A stretch of 64,000 bases of DNA from Bacteroides sp. Lineage in GTDB: Bacteria; Bacteroidota; Bacteroidia; Bacteroidales; Muribaculaceae. The translations under genes and the position numbers were made by a program. The stretch spans positions 55,844 through 119,843 of the forward strand of contig JAAVDD010000034.1 of assembly GCA_014801985.1 (NCBI GenBank), given 5' to 3'. How positions within the stretch are numbered: position 1 is the stretch's first letter; each line of letters starts with the position of its first letter. The notes beneath the pieces are model-generated. The model saw nothing but the letters and a program-made list of their open reading frames with translations. It ran no database searches and was not told the DNA's origin. Shown here piece after piece: positions 8,049-16,166 of this stretch.

Positions 8049-8075
8049 ATGTAATTAACTATAAATTATAAATAT

Positions 8076-8264
8076 ATGCTTTATCGTAAAATAGAACGTT
8101 CAATCAGAGAATATTTAACAGAGCGGAATGATAGGATTTTAGGAGTAAGCGGAGCAAGACAAATCGGAAAGTCCTATATTATCCGACATATAGGGCAGCA
8201 ACTTTTCAAGAACTATGTGGAACTCAATCTTATTGAAAATCGTGATATGAGAGAGGCATTTTGA
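8076..8264 (+). pseudogene. Truncated AAA_14/DUF4143-type ATPase (N-terminal stump)
   Basis: 62 residues with the typical start of the large Bacteroidetes family of AAA_14 + DUF4143 ATPases: IREYLTERNDRILGVSGARQ, then the Walker A motif GARQIGKSY and a following beta strand (NYVELNLIENRD). Full-length members are about 370-450 aa; here a TGA follows at residue 63 and neither Walker B nor DUF4143 is present. The ~100 bp after the stop could contain further debris (a frame reading DIKRFSMSERGYHFLFS), but I cannot assign it. The promoter-repeat array directly upstream has survived. Confidence 0.8.
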
Positions 8265-8424
8265 CGCATCCGGTGGAGAAGAGACCATGATACCGATATA
8301 AAACGCTTTTCAATGTCCGAGAGAGGATATCATTTTCTATTCTCTTAGAAAATATAAGAGTAATATTAATAAAAATTAACAATTATAAAATAGGAATTAT
8401 AGATATTATTTAAATTTTTTTCTT

Positions 8425-8432
8425 TAAGTTTG
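8425..8432 (+). promoter_or_regulatory. Candidate -7 element for the Crp/Fnr gene
   Basis: TAAGTTTG fits TAnnTTTG. Start of transcription near 8440 would give a ~77-nt leader. No TTTG is seen at the -33 position, so the call is moderate. Confidence 0.4.
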
Positions 8433-8516
8433 CAAAAATTTTCAAAACACAAAACCACACTATCTGAGATCTTAATTGTATATTGAGAAACCATAAAATA
8501 AATCGTACCTATATTG

Positions 8517-9134
8517 ATGTGCAGTCTTTCACAGAGTGAAATTGAAAACACAAAAAAGATTCTTTCAGAATTCGAGAGTCTTTATCCCGTCTCACCCGAT
8601 CTGTTCGATCCTTTGTTCGAAGTGGGAGAGGTGAGAGACTACACACGTCAGGAAATAATTATGCACCCCGGTCAGCAATTGCGCGAAGTGCATATCGTGC
8701 TCTCCGGACTCATAGGGTCTACCTACATCAGTGGAAACAAGGTGGTGATGAATGCGATGGCAATTCCCTGCACGGTGCTGCTCCATGGAGGATCTTTCTT
8801 CAGAAAAAGGGCACCCATGATGCAATGGGAGGCTTTGGTGAACACGCGTACTCTCTGCATTCCGGATTCATTCATACGCGAATATATGCAGAAAAGTCAT
8901 GAATTTGCCCTATGGATGCATGGAGTGGCTGAAAATTTTATCCTATATAGTGAGGAACGTGCCATTCTCCTTTCCGGGGATGCTGAACGCCGCTATCTTA
9001 ATTTGGAGAAAAATCTTCCAAGACGCATATTCCGCGAACTCCCCTCCAGAGTCGTGGCACGATATCTGGGTATCACAGAGCAGTCGCTTTCCCGAATCAA
9101 GAGGTCGCTTCTTAAATCGGAATCCGACGATTGA
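8517..9134 (+). CDS. Crp/Fnr family transcriptional regulator
   Basis: 205 aa. An N-terminal cyclic-nucleotide-binding-like beta-barrel (VGEVRDYTRQEIIMHPGQQL, then VLSGLIGSTYISG) is followed by a dimerisation helix and a C-terminal winged helix (LPSRVVARYLGITEQSLSRI) where SRVVARYLGITEQ is the recognition-helix region. Effector-contacting residues of classical CRP are not obvious and no Cys cluster for an Fe-S centre is visible. ATG at 8517 is preferred over the TTG one codon earlier. It lies just upstream of, and in the same orientation as, the 1443-aa T9SS cargo gene. A dyad 36 bp after its stop could be its own operator (inference). Confidence 0.88.
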   Translation: MCSLSQSEIENTKKILSEFESLYPVSPDLFDPLFEVGEVRDYTRQEIIMHPGQQLREVHIVLSGLIGSTYISGNKVVMNAMAIPCTVLLHGGSFFRKRAPMMQWEALVNTRTLCIPDSFIREYMQKSHEFALWMHGVAENFILYSEERAILLSGDAERRYLNLEKNLPRRIFRELPSRVVARYLGITEQSLSRIKRSLLKSESDD

Positions 9135-9170
9135 ATTCCGAAATTATCTCGACAAATACTTTTTTTACCA

Positions 9171-9195
9171 TCGGATAAACTTTTTCTCTATCCGA
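9171..9195. promoter_or_regulatory. Inverted repeat (possible operator) before the T9SS cargo gene
   Basis: TCGGATA (9171-9177) and TATCCGA (9189-9195) form a perfect 7-bp dyad with an 11-bp spacer, ending 5 bp upstream of the -7 box TAAATTTG at 9201. The location fits a regulator site overlapping the -33 region. As RNA it would also form a hairpin with a T-rich loop, so weak termination of the Crp gene is the alternative. Confidence 0.45.
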
Positions 9196-9200
9196 ACCAT

Positions 9201-9208
9201 TAAATTTG
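9201..9208 (+). promoter_or_regulatory. -7 element for the 1443-aa T9SS cargo gene
   Basis: TAAATTTG matches TAnnTTTG exactly. Predicted start near 9215 gives a ~100-nt leader before the ATG at 9314. No canonical -33 TTTG is seen, consistent with an activator-dependent promoter. Confidence 0.5.
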
Positions 9209-9313
9209 CTTTCTAAATTACAGAATGTCGTATTTCTATAATGAATGCTATTCGTTTAATAATCAAATGGCCTTCACTGAAAGAAAAATGACAGAAATCT
9301 AAATCATTTATCT

Positions 9314-12300
9314 ATGAGTAACAACCTGTACATCTCTTGTGGACTTTTGCTGGTCGCTGCTTCAGCATTAACCGGATCGGCACTATCCATATCTGAAAAA
9401 ATCGTTCCTGCTGCCGATCAACCGCAGGGCCCTAATCTATATGGCACTGTAATTCTCTCCGATACAGAGGAATTCGACCAATGGGGCATCTATTCCATTC
9501 CGACTGCACCCGGCGAAGATTTCTCGCGTATAGTGGAATGCGCTGAAGGTTTCGGGAGAGGAAGTGGGGTCGCCACATCCTCCACCTATACCGCAGTGCG
9601 TTATTACACCTTCTATGGCATGTCTTACACCCAGGCCTATACATACGATCTGAAGACATGGGAACAAATAGGGCAGATGAAAAGTGTACCCTTTGAGATG
9701 ATGGCATACGATCTCGGATACGATCCCGTATCGGAGCAGATCTATGGATGCTTCTATGTGCAAGGTTCCGAAACAAAGGCATGGTTTGGCACAGCCGACT
9801 ATTCCAAGGGTGAAAGTCATAAGATTGCCGATATAGAGAAGTGGAATGCCTTGGCCTTTGATATGTGGGGACATGGCTATGCAATTGATATGATGGGGAA
9901 TTTGCTGAGCGTGGATAAGAAGACGGGAGCCACTTCCCAGATCGGTTTCACGGGCGTTGTGCCCCGTTACCCGACTTCCGCAACAATTGACCCTGAATCG
10001 GGGGTGATGTATTGGACAGCTTGTCCTGAAGATGGGCATTCATATCTATATAAGGTGGATCTCTCTACAGCTAAAGCCACCAAAGTCATGCAGTTCCCTC
10101 ATGATGAGCAGGTGATGGGGCTTTTCATTCCTGTGCCCGAAGCCATAGACGCCGCTCCGGCATCCCCGGCTTCACTTGATTTGAATTTCCCTAAAGGCAC
10201 ACTCAACGGAGATATTGTTTTTACACTCCCTGAAAAGACTTTCGGAGGCTCACCTCTTTCCGGATCTTTGGAATGGAGCATCTCCTGCGAAGGTCTCGAC
10301 GACCGGAGCGGGAAAGGAGAACCGGGTGAGGAGATTTCACTCTCATACAATATTGCCGAGCGCGGCGAATACCTTTTCTGTCTTACTGTCTCCAATGAAG
10401 CCGGACTATCGCCCCGTGTGCGGAAAGGTATGTTCATAGGTGATGGTGTGCCTGCCTCCACCACTGCCACCCTGTCTTATTCCGATGAAAAGGCTGTGGT
10501 GAGCTGGGAGCCGGTCACTGAATCGGCCGACGGCGGATATATAGATACTGAGGAGGTAACTTACCGGGTGACACGTCTTCCGGATAATCTTTTGGTATGT
10601 GATAATTTGAAAGGTTCTGAGATTGAAACCCCGCTCCCCGAACCGGATTCACTCGTAACCTATCGCTTCGAGGTTGTTCCCTGTTTCGCCGGTCTGGAAG
10701 GAGTTGGTTGCTTTACACAGACGATCACTCTTGGATTCGTGACACCGCCCTACGATCAGAAATTCGATTCAGAAGAGGATTTCAACACCTTTACAGTGAT
10801 TGATTCAAATGCCGACGGAAAGGCTTGGGAATACTGGCAGGGATACGCCCGTCTCTTCTATTCCGACCGTCCTTCCGACGACTGGCTGATATCCCCGGCA
10901 TTGAATTTGGTAAAGGATGAGCAATATAGCATCTCATTCGATGTGCGTAACAGTTACGGCAGTTTCAATCCGGAGCGTATCGAGATGATGATAGGGGAGG
11001 GCCCCTCGGTTGAAGATATGAATATTGTGCTTCTTGAGCCGACTGTGGTCGACAATGAAAGTTGGAAAAATATCAGTGTTGATTTCATACCGCGCAAGTC
11101 GGGAAAATATTGGCTCGGAATACATGGTATCAGTGATCCCAATATGTTCTGGGTCGGAATCGACAATCTCAGCATTAAGAGCGGGCGTTCCACCTCTGCC
11201 CCCGCTCCATGTGCGGAAATGAAAGCCACAGCCGATATGGATGGTGGTGACTCCGTGACTGTTTCCTTCAATGCGCCGACACATACGATAGCCGGTGATG
11301 CATTGGATGGTATCTCTCGTGTAGAGCTCTTCCGTGATGGGAATTCCGAACCTCTCTCTATCTTCTCCGACGTGAAGATCGGAGAGCAATTATCTTATGT
11401 CGACAAGGGGTTGTCTGATGGTATCCACACCTATACTGTCGTTGCTTGGAATGAATCCGGTGCCGGTGCGGTAGCCGTTGCTTCTGCCTTTGTCGGTATA
11501 AATGTACCCGGTGAGGTAGAGAACATATCTCTCAAGGAGATAAATGAAGGTGTGGCCTCCATAAGCTGGAATCCTCCGACTCTTGACCGCGACGGTTTCC
11601 CCATCAATCCCTCCTTTATTTCATATAAACTTGTGGATATAGATGGAGAGGAATATGAGACCACTGAAACATCGGCCTCTTATCAGGCTATGGCGGAGGG
11701 TTATCAGGATTTTGTTCGCTTCGGAGTGATTGCCAAGACTTCGGCAGGAGAGTCAACGATAGCATATTCCGATATGGTGCCTATGGGCGCCCCCTACGAA
11801 ACCCCATATCGCGATTCCTTCAACGATAATTTCGGAGGAATACTCGGCTCCACCAAGATAGAGGGTGAAACCCGTTGGGGTGTCGGCTATGACGGATATT
11901 TCGACGGTGTAAATTCTCAGGATGGTGATGATGCCATGATTCTTATGGAGGCGACCAGCCCCGGTGATTGTGGCGCAATTTACACAGGGAAGATCTCACT
12001 GAAGAATTGTAAGAATCCATCGGTTTCCCTTTTTGTATATCAGTTCACAGATAATGGGGTGAAAGATGATGAAAATACTCTCGAAATCGAAGCGAGGATT
12101 GCAAACACCGAAGAATACCGACTCCTGAAAAAGGTGGTTAATAATACCCTTCCTATGCCGGGATGGAACCGAGTGGTGGTTTCTCTTGCCGATTTTGAGG
12201 GAGAGGAGGTTCAGTTGCGTTTCAAATGCACGGCCAACAGCTATATATATTATCTTCTCGACAATGTGATAGTGGATTATATTCATCAGAGCAATCTTGG

Positions 12301-13645
12301 AATCCTGAGTATAGATTCCCCGGATTCTGTATATCCTGATGAGGAGTTTGAAATTAGAGTGACTGTGGAAAATTCATCGCTCACAGATGCTGAAGATTTC
12401 TCTCTGGAATTGCTTCGTGATGATGAGCCTGTGGAGACACGTGGGAATCTCGCTCTTTCTCAAGGCAAATTGATGGAGGTGGTGTTCAAATGTGCACTTC
12501 CTATAACAGAGACACGCGATGTTCGCTACAGTGTTCGTCTATCCTGGAATAAGGATGAGAATGCGGCAGACGACGAGGTATATGTAATGCCGATACATAT
12601 GGTCCATACCAACTTCCCGAAGGTGGATGAATTGCGTGGCAATGCTCTTGAAACCGGCAACCGTATTGAATGGGATGCCCTCGACATGACGAAATTCGAC
12701 GGCGAAACCGTGACAGAAGATTTCGAGGATATGACGCCCTTCTCAATGAATCCCGGAGGCGACTGGCGATTTGTGGATCGCGACAAAGCTGTGACTGCTG
12801 TGCCCCAGGGTGTTGAGATAGAGGGATTGGGTGATGACCGTGCCTATGCCTTCATTGTGATGAATTCCGATTGGCCCGGCTTTAACGGCACATTCGGCGC
12901 CAACTCCGGTAAACAGTATCTCATGGCTTCATACGCAGCTGCTCCCAACGATGACTGGGCGATTTCTCCGCGTCTTTCGGGCGAAGCACAGACCATCTCC
13001 TTCTATGCCAAGAACTATTATGAGGCACACGGAAAGGAGAGTATAGAAGTCAGATATTCCCTCAGCGGGAATGATCCTGCCGATTTCACAGGCGTGGCTC
13101 TCTCAAAGACTCTCGAAGGCAACGACTGGGAATATATCACGGTTGAGCTTCCGGAAGGTGCCGTATATGCGGCAATACATTATGTATCCAACGACCAGTA
13201 TATGCTCTTTGTGGATGATTTCAGCTATATTCCGGCGCCTTGGAGTGAGCGCATAAACCATATCGGTTACAATATCTATCGCGATGGGCTCCGTCTGAAC
13301 ACAACTCCTTTGAGCACCACATCCTATTTGGATTCCGATGTGGAGGAGGAGATGGCTGTTTATCATGTCACTGCGGTCTATGAAGAGGGAGAATCCGCAC
13401 CATCCGCATCATTCGAACTCCGTAGGTCGGGCATTTCAGAGATTGAAGATGCTTTAAGAGTAGAGGGTTTACGCGGAGCAATCCATGTTTCCGGTGCTGA
13501 AGGCAAGAATATATCTATCTGGTCTATCTCCGGTCTAAGGATTGTATCAATAGGTGAGGCCACCGAAAATATGGAGATTCCTCTTGAACCGGGTATCTAT
13601 ATCGTAGAAATAGCCGGCATCTCGAAGAAAGTCATTGTAAAGTGA
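9314..13645 (+). CDS. Large T9SS-secreted multidomain protein (beta-propeller-like, Fn3-like, choice-of-anchor J modules)
   Basis: 1443 aa. Signal peptide at residues ~1-25. Residues ~45-275 contain repeated strand motifs such as YDPVSEQIYG and IDPESGVMYW typical of a beta-propeller. Fn3-like segments alternate with three choice-of-anchor J (MAM-like, cleaved-adhesin) modules near 475-630 (SDDWLISPALNL), 830-1000 and 1130-1310 (NDDWAISPRL). The last ~70 residues form a T9SS type A sorting domain ending in YIVEIAGISKKVIVK. Predicted surface-attached or released; ligand unknown. Its upstream promoter carries a dyad next to a Crp/Fnr gene. The 16167-19487 protein has the same propeller/Fn3/anchor J plan, so these are paralogues. 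Confidence 0.85.
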   Translation: MSNNLYISCGLLLVAASALTGSALSISEKIVPAADQPQGPNLYGTVILSDTEEFDQWGIYSIPTAPGEDFSRIVECAEGFGRGSGVATSSTYTAVRYYTFYGMSYTQAYTYDLKTWEQIGQMKSVPFEMMAYDLGYDPVSEQIYGCFYVQGSETKAWFGTADYSKGESHKIADIEKWNALAFDMWGHGYAIDMMGNLLSVDKKTGATSQIGFTGVVPRYPTSATIDPESGVMYWTACPEDGHSYLYKVDLSTAKATKVMQFPHDEQVMGLFIPVPEAIDAAPASPASLDLNFPKGTLNGDIVFTLPEKTFGGSPLSGSLEWSISCEGLDDRSGKGEPGEEISLSYNIAERGEYLFCLTVSNEAGLSPRVRKGMFIGDGVPASTTATLSYSDEKAVVSWEPVTESADGGYIDTEEVTYRVTRLPDNLLVCDNLKGSEIETPLPEPDSLVTYRFEVVPCFAGLEGVGCFTQTITLGFVTPPYDQKFDSEEDFNTFTVIDSNADGKAWEYWQGYARLFYSDRPSDDWLISPALNLVKDEQYSISFDVRNSYGSFNPERIEMMIGEGPSVEDMNIVLLEPTVVDNESWKNISVDFIPRKSGKYWLGIHGISDPNMFWVGIDNLSIKSGRSTSAPAPCAEMKATADMDGGDSVTVSFNAPTHTIAGDALDGISRVELFRDGNSEPLSIFSDVKIGEQLSYVDKGLSDGIHTYTVVAWNESGAGAVAVASAFVGINVPGEVENISLKEINEGVASISWNPPTLDRDGFPINPSFISYKLVDIDGEEYETTETSASYQAMAEGYQDFVRFGVIAKTSAGESTIAYSDMVPMGAPYETPYRDSFNDNFGGILGSTKIEGETRWGVGYDGYFDGVNSQDGDDAMILMEATSPGDCGAIYTGKISLKNCKNPSVSLFVYQFTDNGVKDDENTLEIEARIANTEEYRLLKKVVNNTLPMPGWNRVVVSLADFEGEEVQLRFKCTANSYIYYLLDNVIVDYIHQSNLGILSIDSPDSVYPDEEFEIRVTVENSSLTDAEDFSLELLRDDEPVETRGNLALSQGKLMEVVFKCALPITETRDVRYSVRLSWNKDENAADDEVYVMPIHMVHTNFPKVDELRGNALETGNRIEWDALDMTKFDGETVTEDFEDMTPFSMNPGGDWRFVDRDKAVTAVPQGVEIEGLGDDRAYAFIVMNSDWPGFNGTFGANSGKQYLMASYAAAPNDDWAISPRLSGEAQTISFYAKNYYEAHGKESIEVRYSLSGNDPADFTGVALSKTLEGNDWEYITVELPEGAVYAAIHYVSNDQYMLFVDDFSYIPAPWSERINHIGYNIYRDGLRLNTTPLSTTSYLDSDVEEEMAVYHVTAVYEEGESAPSASFELRRSGISEIEDALRVEGLRGAIHVSGAEGKNISIWSISGLRIVSIGEATENMEIPLEPGIYIVEIAGISKKVIVK

Positions 13646-13740
13646 CGAGACAAAAGTAGAATAAATGTAAAGATTAAGATAAGATAGATTAAAGATTAAG
13701 TAGTAGTGGAGTAGGAGATCCGTCTTAGACGGGTCCGTAA

Positions 13741-13775
13741 GCCGGGGAGGTCACAGACCTCCCGGCTTTTTATTC
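13741..13775 (+). terminator. Rho-independent terminator after the 1443-aa gene
   Basis: GCCGGGGAGGT pairs with ACCTCCCGGC (one bulged G) around CACAG, followed by TTTTTATT. The remainder of 13646-14049 holds no gene: A/T-rich sequence and a candidate promoter at 13923. Confidence 0.88.
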
Positions 13776-13922
13776 CCATAATCTTTGCGACCCTTTCTGT
13801 TTCCTTCTTTTCTTATCATTAATAAAGGTGCAAAAGTTGAACATTTGTTAAGAAATGATGATGAACAGCCGAGATTTAACGATGAAGGATGGAAAATAGT
13901 AGGAAAATAACAAGATTTATAT

Positions 13923-13930
13923 TAAATTTG
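13923..13930 (+). promoter_or_regulatory. -7 element for the 669-aa T9SS cargo gene
   Basis: TAAATTTG, exact TAnnTTTG. Predicted start near 13937 with a leader of about 110 nt. No TTTG at -33. Confidence 0.45.
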
Positions 13931-14049
13931 TCATTAAAGAATTGTATTGGAAAGAGAAATTATATCATTTTTCCGGATATCCTTTCTCTCCGGGTCCATT
14001 ACATTATGAAAATTAACAGCCTTCCCGGTGGCTAATAAAAACCAACAGC

Positions 14050-16059
14050 ATGAATAAATATATACTCGTGGCCGCGATGGCAACAGTTAGTATGGCAGCC
14101 TGGGCGAAACCTGACAATCCCACGGACTTCCAGATGAAATTCGATCTAAATGGAGGCAATCCGGTTGTTTCCGGATCCTTCGTTTGTTCCACACATCAAT
14201 ATTCCTGGGACGATCCTCAGCCGATCAAAAAAATCACGAAGGTCAAAGTGATAAGAGGCTGTTATAGTTTAGGAGAAATGGATATTCCGGTTTATGAATC
14301 GGAGGAAGAGCGCGAACCTGGTTCGTTGGTTGAGTTTACCGATGAATTCGGAGAATTTGAATATGGCTACGAATATAACTATGTAGCGTATATCTATGAT
14401 GAGAATGGAGAGGAGAGCTATGGAAAAAGCTTCTATCTTTTTGCCGGTGTAAAGCCCGGACAACCAACACTTACAGGTTCTTTAGGGGAGAATGGTTCTC
14501 TCCCTGTCACCCTGACAGTTACTGCTCCTGAGACTTTAGCGAGTGGTGATCCTTTGTCGGTTCCTTTGTCTCAGATTCGTATTACCGAATATATAGGTTA
14601 TAATGATGAACGGATAGTGAAAACTATAAACGATCCCGTTCCCGGAAAGACATATACCGTTACAGACGATGACGCAATCCCCGGTAAGAGGTATGATTAC
14701 CGTGCATACGCGGCTTGTGAGTATGGGGAGAGTGATTATGGATGGTATTCTATATTCGTTGGAGAGGATGTCCCCGGCTATCCCACGGATCTGACTATGA
14801 CTGAAAATGAGGATGGCAGTGTGACTCTTAATTGGAAAGCACCTGAAAATGGTAAGAATGGTGGTTACGTTAATCCGGCTAATATCCGCTATAAGGTGGA
14901 GCGTCATGGAGATCTTCCGGCGGTTCTTGCTGAAGATTTACAGGAATGCACATTCACCGACCCTCTTGATGACCTGACAGGACCTACAGCTGTTAAATAT
15001 GAAGTGATGGCCTATAATTCCTTGGGTGAAGGTGATTACACTATGACTTCTGAAATACTTCGAGGCCCGGCCTATCAGCTTCCATTTGAAGAGAATTTCA
15101 ATGCTCAGGTAGAAGGCTACTGGGGTTATGAATTTGGCGCAAATAAAAAGTGGGCTTATGAATATAGCGGTGGCTATAGTTCCAATTGGGATGTTACAAG
15201 CTATTCCTATTCACTCGGAATCAATGGTGTTGGTGACGGTAATGGCGTAGAAAGTAGTGATGACGATGCGTATATCCGCACATATTATGCAAGCCGTGGC
15301 AATATTGATACAATGGTATCTTCAGCAATTGACTTTAAGGATGCTTCCTTCCCCGTGCTGACATTCTATCATGCCACAAAAGATTTTGACCGCACCTCTC
15401 TTACAATCGGTATAAGAAAGAACGGCGAATCCACAGATCTTCTCACCTTTATCCCCGGTCTGTCTCAGAATTATGATGCAGAGACAGAGAAGCCTGCATG
15501 GATATCCTCACTTGTTTATCTCACGGATGCAGTAGGATCCGAAGCCTCTGTATATTTCACAACAGTTGTGCCTGAGGATGCAGATGACAATGCCGACATT
15601 GCTCTCGACCGTATCATCATATGCGATTATCCCGGTGTGGATAAGGTGGCAGTCACTGAGGCTAATGGCCAGCTTGAAGTCTCCTGGGAAGCTCCCAAGA
15701 ACAGCTATGGCGAAGAACCTCTCAGCTATGATGTGAAAATCGACGGAGTGACGACCGAAAATGTAGAGGACACTAAGTATGTTGTAGCCGCTACACGCGC
15801 TGATGACGTTGCTTCTCATAAGGTGGCCATACGTGCCAATTATGATGGTATCCCCGGTCGATTCTCTTCCGAGTTCGATGTGGTTCCCGGTGGTTCACAA
15901 AGTGGTATCATGGTGATCGGTTCCGAGTCAGATACCAATGTGGAATATTATGATCTCAACGGTCTGCGTGTGGTTCGCGCTATGAAGGGCTCCACTCTTA
16001 TCCGTCGTTCTGTAAAGGCCGATGGTTCCGTAAAAGTAGAGAAAGTAATTGTAAAATAA
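14050..16059 (+). CDS. T9SS-secreted Fn3-like/anchor J protein
   Basis: 669 aa. Signal peptide ends at ~residue 19 (VSMAAWA). Two or three Fn3-like modules (e.g. GSVTLNWKAPENGKNGGYVN; VKYEVMAYNSLGEGDY) precede a MAM/anchor J-like module beginning YQLPFEENFNAQVEGY and ending IALDRIIICDY. One more Fn3-like strand set (QLEVSWEAPKNSYGEEPLSY) leads to the T9SS type A sorting domain (VEYYDLNGLRVVRAMKGSTL...KVIVK). It lacks the N-terminal propeller of its two neighbours. Own promoter and terminator make it monocistronic. Probable surface adhesin or scaffold; no enzyme motif seen. Confidence 0.83.
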   Translation: MNKYILVAAMATVSMAAWAKPDNPTDFQMKFDLNGGNPVVSGSFVCSTHQYSWDDPQPIKKITKVKVIRGCYSLGEMDIPVYESEEEREPGSLVEFTDEFGEFEYGYEYNYVAYIYDENGEESYGKSFYLFAGVKPGQPTLTGSLGENGSLPVTLTVTAPETLASGDPLSVPLSQIRITEYIGYNDERIVKTINDPVPGKTYTVTDDDAIPGKRYDYRAYAACEYGESDYGWYSIFVGEDVPGYPTDLTMTENEDGSVTLNWKAPENGKNGGYVNPANIRYKVERHGDLPAVLAEDLQECTFTDPLDDLTGPTAVKYEVMAYNSLGEGDYTMTSEILRGPAYQLPFEENFNAQVEGYWGYEFGANKKWAYEYSGGYSSNWDVTSYSYSLGINGVGDGNGVESSDDDAYIRTYYASRGNIDTMVSSAIDFKDASFPVLTFYHATKDFDRTSLTIGIRKNGESTDLLTFIPGLSQNYDAETEKPAWISSLVYLTDAVGSEASVYFTTVVPEDADDNADIALDRIIICDYPGVDKVAVTEANGQLEVSWEAPKNSYGEEPLSYDVKIDGVTTENVEDTKYVVAATRADDVASHKVAIRANYDGIPGRFSSEFDVVPGGSQSGIMVIGSESDTNVEYYDLNGLRVVRAMKGSTLIRRSVKADGSVKVEKVIVK

Positions 16060-16078
16060 GTTGAATTAAGTCATGGAT

Positions 16079-16116
16079 GAGGAGTGTGGACTCTGATGGG
16101 TCTGCCTCCTCTTTTT
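16079..16116 (+). terminator. Terminator after the 669-aa gene
   Basis: GAGGAG (16079-16084) pairs with CTCCTC (16106-16111), with a partly paired inner stem (GACTC/GGGTC), followed by TTTTT. Confidence 0.75.
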
Positions 16117-16166
16117 AATTCCAATAACAACCTCTTTTCCTTATTTCATTCATAAACAAAACTACT

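Noticed and set aside
7828-8054. Overlapping open frames on both strands with 11-residue repeats
   Set aside because: They arise because the 33-bp unit is divisible by three and lacks stops. Peptides such as AKGIEKCMFCL have no signal, no family and no plausible start context; promoter elements explain the sequence better.
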